Below, in pieces: positions 62,505-64,000 of a DNA stretch of 64,000 bases. The stretch spans positions 57,502,690 to 57,566,689 of the forward strand of contig CM034236.1 of assembly GCA_019916065.1 (NCBI GenBank). Direction: 5' to 3'. Below the pieces are notes generated by a model that was given only the letters and a program-made list of their open reading frames with translations, ran no database searches and had not been told where the DNA came from. Origin of the DNA: Vitellaria paradoxa. Its lineage: Eukaryota > Streptophyta > Magnoliopsida > Ericales > Sapotaceae. Position 1 is the first letter of the stretch. The number at the start of each line of letters is the position of its first letter. The translations under genes were made by a program, and so were the position numbers.

Positions 62505-62880
62505 TTATTAATGTTAAAACATATTTAATGTTTTTTTTTTTACATGTTGACGATTCTATCCTTTTTTAAGTTATATGGGAAATTTAAGTAAATATTTACC
62601 ATCTATCAAATGAATTAACTTTTAAATTTGTATTTATTTTCCTCTCTATTTTCTCACAAAACTAGACCTTACTTTTTTATTTTTATTTTTTAAAAATATT
62701 AATGTAATAATAGTAATCAAAATAAAAACGCATGAGTAATTTGAATAATTAATTTTAAAATTTAAATTTTAAAATTGTTATAAAAATTGTTTTAATAATA
62801 AATTTTACTTATTAATTTTATAATTAATAGAGTTTGAGTAATTAATTTTAAATTTTGAATTTTTTATATATTAAAAAAAT
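62505..62880 (+). repeat. R repeat, unit 4, truncated
   Basis: Starts TTTATTAATGTTAAAACATA and follows the R body to about TTAAATTTTGAATTTTTTATAT. Similarity then stops and unrelated sequence (AAAATGTGAAAGATGGAGGG) begins. That last segment recurs at about 63778-63801. Confidence 0.75.
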
Positions 62881-64000
62881 AAAAAATGTGAAAGATGGAG
62901 GGATAAAATGCTGTCAGTTATATGACATCAACTTTGTGAATCGTTAAATTAAAATTTAATGATCTAAATATATTCATGTATTTTTAACTAAAAAATATAT
63001 CAATGTATTTGGATCATTAAATTTTAATTCAACATTCAAAAAAGTGTTATTATGGGACTTGTATTAAATTTGATTCTAGCCTCCCAATTCTAGTTCAATA
63101 ATAAACATATGGAATATATTTGTTTTGGCGTATACCAAGGAAATTATTACGCTAGCGGGTACCACTGCAGACTTTCAACAAATACGAGCCATCAACCATG
63201 ACCCCTACTTGATGAGCAGAATATCCTTTTTTGAAGGGGGAAAAAAAAAGAAAAGAAGAAGAAGAAGGGGACTAAAATCAAAATTATTATCAGCTCGCTG
63301 ATATATTGGGGACGCTTTTTTTTTAAACGTAAGTATATTTAAATCGTTAAACTTTAATTTAACAGTTTCTGAACTAAAATCCATATGCTGATGCTGACAT
63401 CATTTTTATTTTGACTTTAAATTTGTTGTAATTCTTTGAGCAAATAAACGGCCCAGCTACCAAAAAATCATAGATAAATTACATCCATCTTTCTTTACCA
63501 TTTGAAAAATTACATTTAGTACCCATAACAATTAAAAATTAAACTTGCTTCCCTTATTTTAAAATGTTGTAGGTTAACATTGACTCCCTTCATATAAAAT
63601 CAATTATTAAAACTTAATATAAATGTCAAACTAACCAAAATTTTAAGTATTGTTCTTATTTTACCTCTCCATCTCTCACATTTCATTAGTTTTCTTTACA
63701 AAAATTTCCATAAACCCTATATTTTTACTTGTTTTTTTTTTTCTTACTTTTTTGTATTTTAGTAAAAAAAAATTATGAAAATGTGAAAGATGGAGGGATA
63801 AAATGGGGAAAAGTCCAAAAATTTTAGTTATTTTAATATTTCTTTTAAGTTTTAACAGTTGATTTTATTGAAAGAGAATTAATGTTAACAATATTTTAAA
63901 ATAAAGGAAATAAGTATAATTTCTAAATATTATAAATGCTAAGTGTAATTAGTTAAATGTTAAGAAAAAGATAGATGTAATTTATCCAAAAACGATTGTG
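62881..64000. other. Gene-free right edge with a small foldback
   Basis: At 62943-63031 an imperfect inverted repeat (GTTAAATTAAAATTTAATGA with its inverse about 45 bp away) could form a hairpin. The patch TACGAGCCATCAAC...ATGACCCCTACTTGATGAGC at 63183-63222 also occurs, slightly changed, at 49498-49562. No gene seen. Confidence 0.5.

Overview
This is a plant nuclear genome window, most likely from a dicot. It is very AT-rich, has spliced genes with plant-type introns, and is packed with plant transposable elements. It contains one 100-N assembly gap. Only two genes look intact: a two-exon 23 kDa jasmonate-induced protein (JIP23) homologue at 29082-30427 (+), and a three-exon gene at 37216-40368 (-) for a 344-residue membrane-associated protein I cannot name. 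A third gene-like locus at the left edge (1-897, -) is a broken Myb/SANT-like DNA-binding protein. I found no convincing tRNA, rRNA or CRISPR features.

Layout. 1-9.6 kb: the Myb/SANT pseudogene, then gene-poor sequence with a microsatellite cluster, a decayed LTR-like block, a four-copy minisatellite, the N gap and a hAT-type MITE. 9.6-21.5 kb: one full-length Athila-type Ty3/gypsy element on the minus strand (9619-21476). It has two LTRs, a 5-bp target duplication AAAAT, a tRNA-Asp primer site and a polypurine tract. Its gag-pol is broken by six stop codons and one frameshift, and a Copia-type solo LTR with its own duplication CAGCG sits inside gag. 21.5-23.4 kb: a decayed Copia element. 24-28.8 kb: AT-rich intergenic repeats. 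29-30.4 kb: the JIP23 gene. 32.7-34.9 kb: an internally deleted SIRE-like Copia remnant. 36.6 kb: a tRNA-derived SINE. 37.2-40.4 kb: the unknown gene, with a MITE in intron 1 and a very short SINE in intron 2.

40.6-64 kb is a gene desert: a CACTA transposon fragment, fragments of two LTR families (called Y and Z here), foldback elements, Tourist-like MITEs, a 139-bp triplication, and a tandem array of a ~1.65-kb repeat (called R here). One R copy is split by a Y solo LTR. That LTR is split by a Z solo LTR, which contains a truncated LINE. Each of these three insertions is supported by its own target-site duplication, giving a four-level nest that can be read directly. At 42-44 kb the same two LTR families are associated in the opposite order.

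The two intact genes show no functional link beyond proximity. Most of the window records insertion, tandem amplification and mutational decay. Coding evidence is from reading frames, splice sites and family resemblance recalled without any database search.
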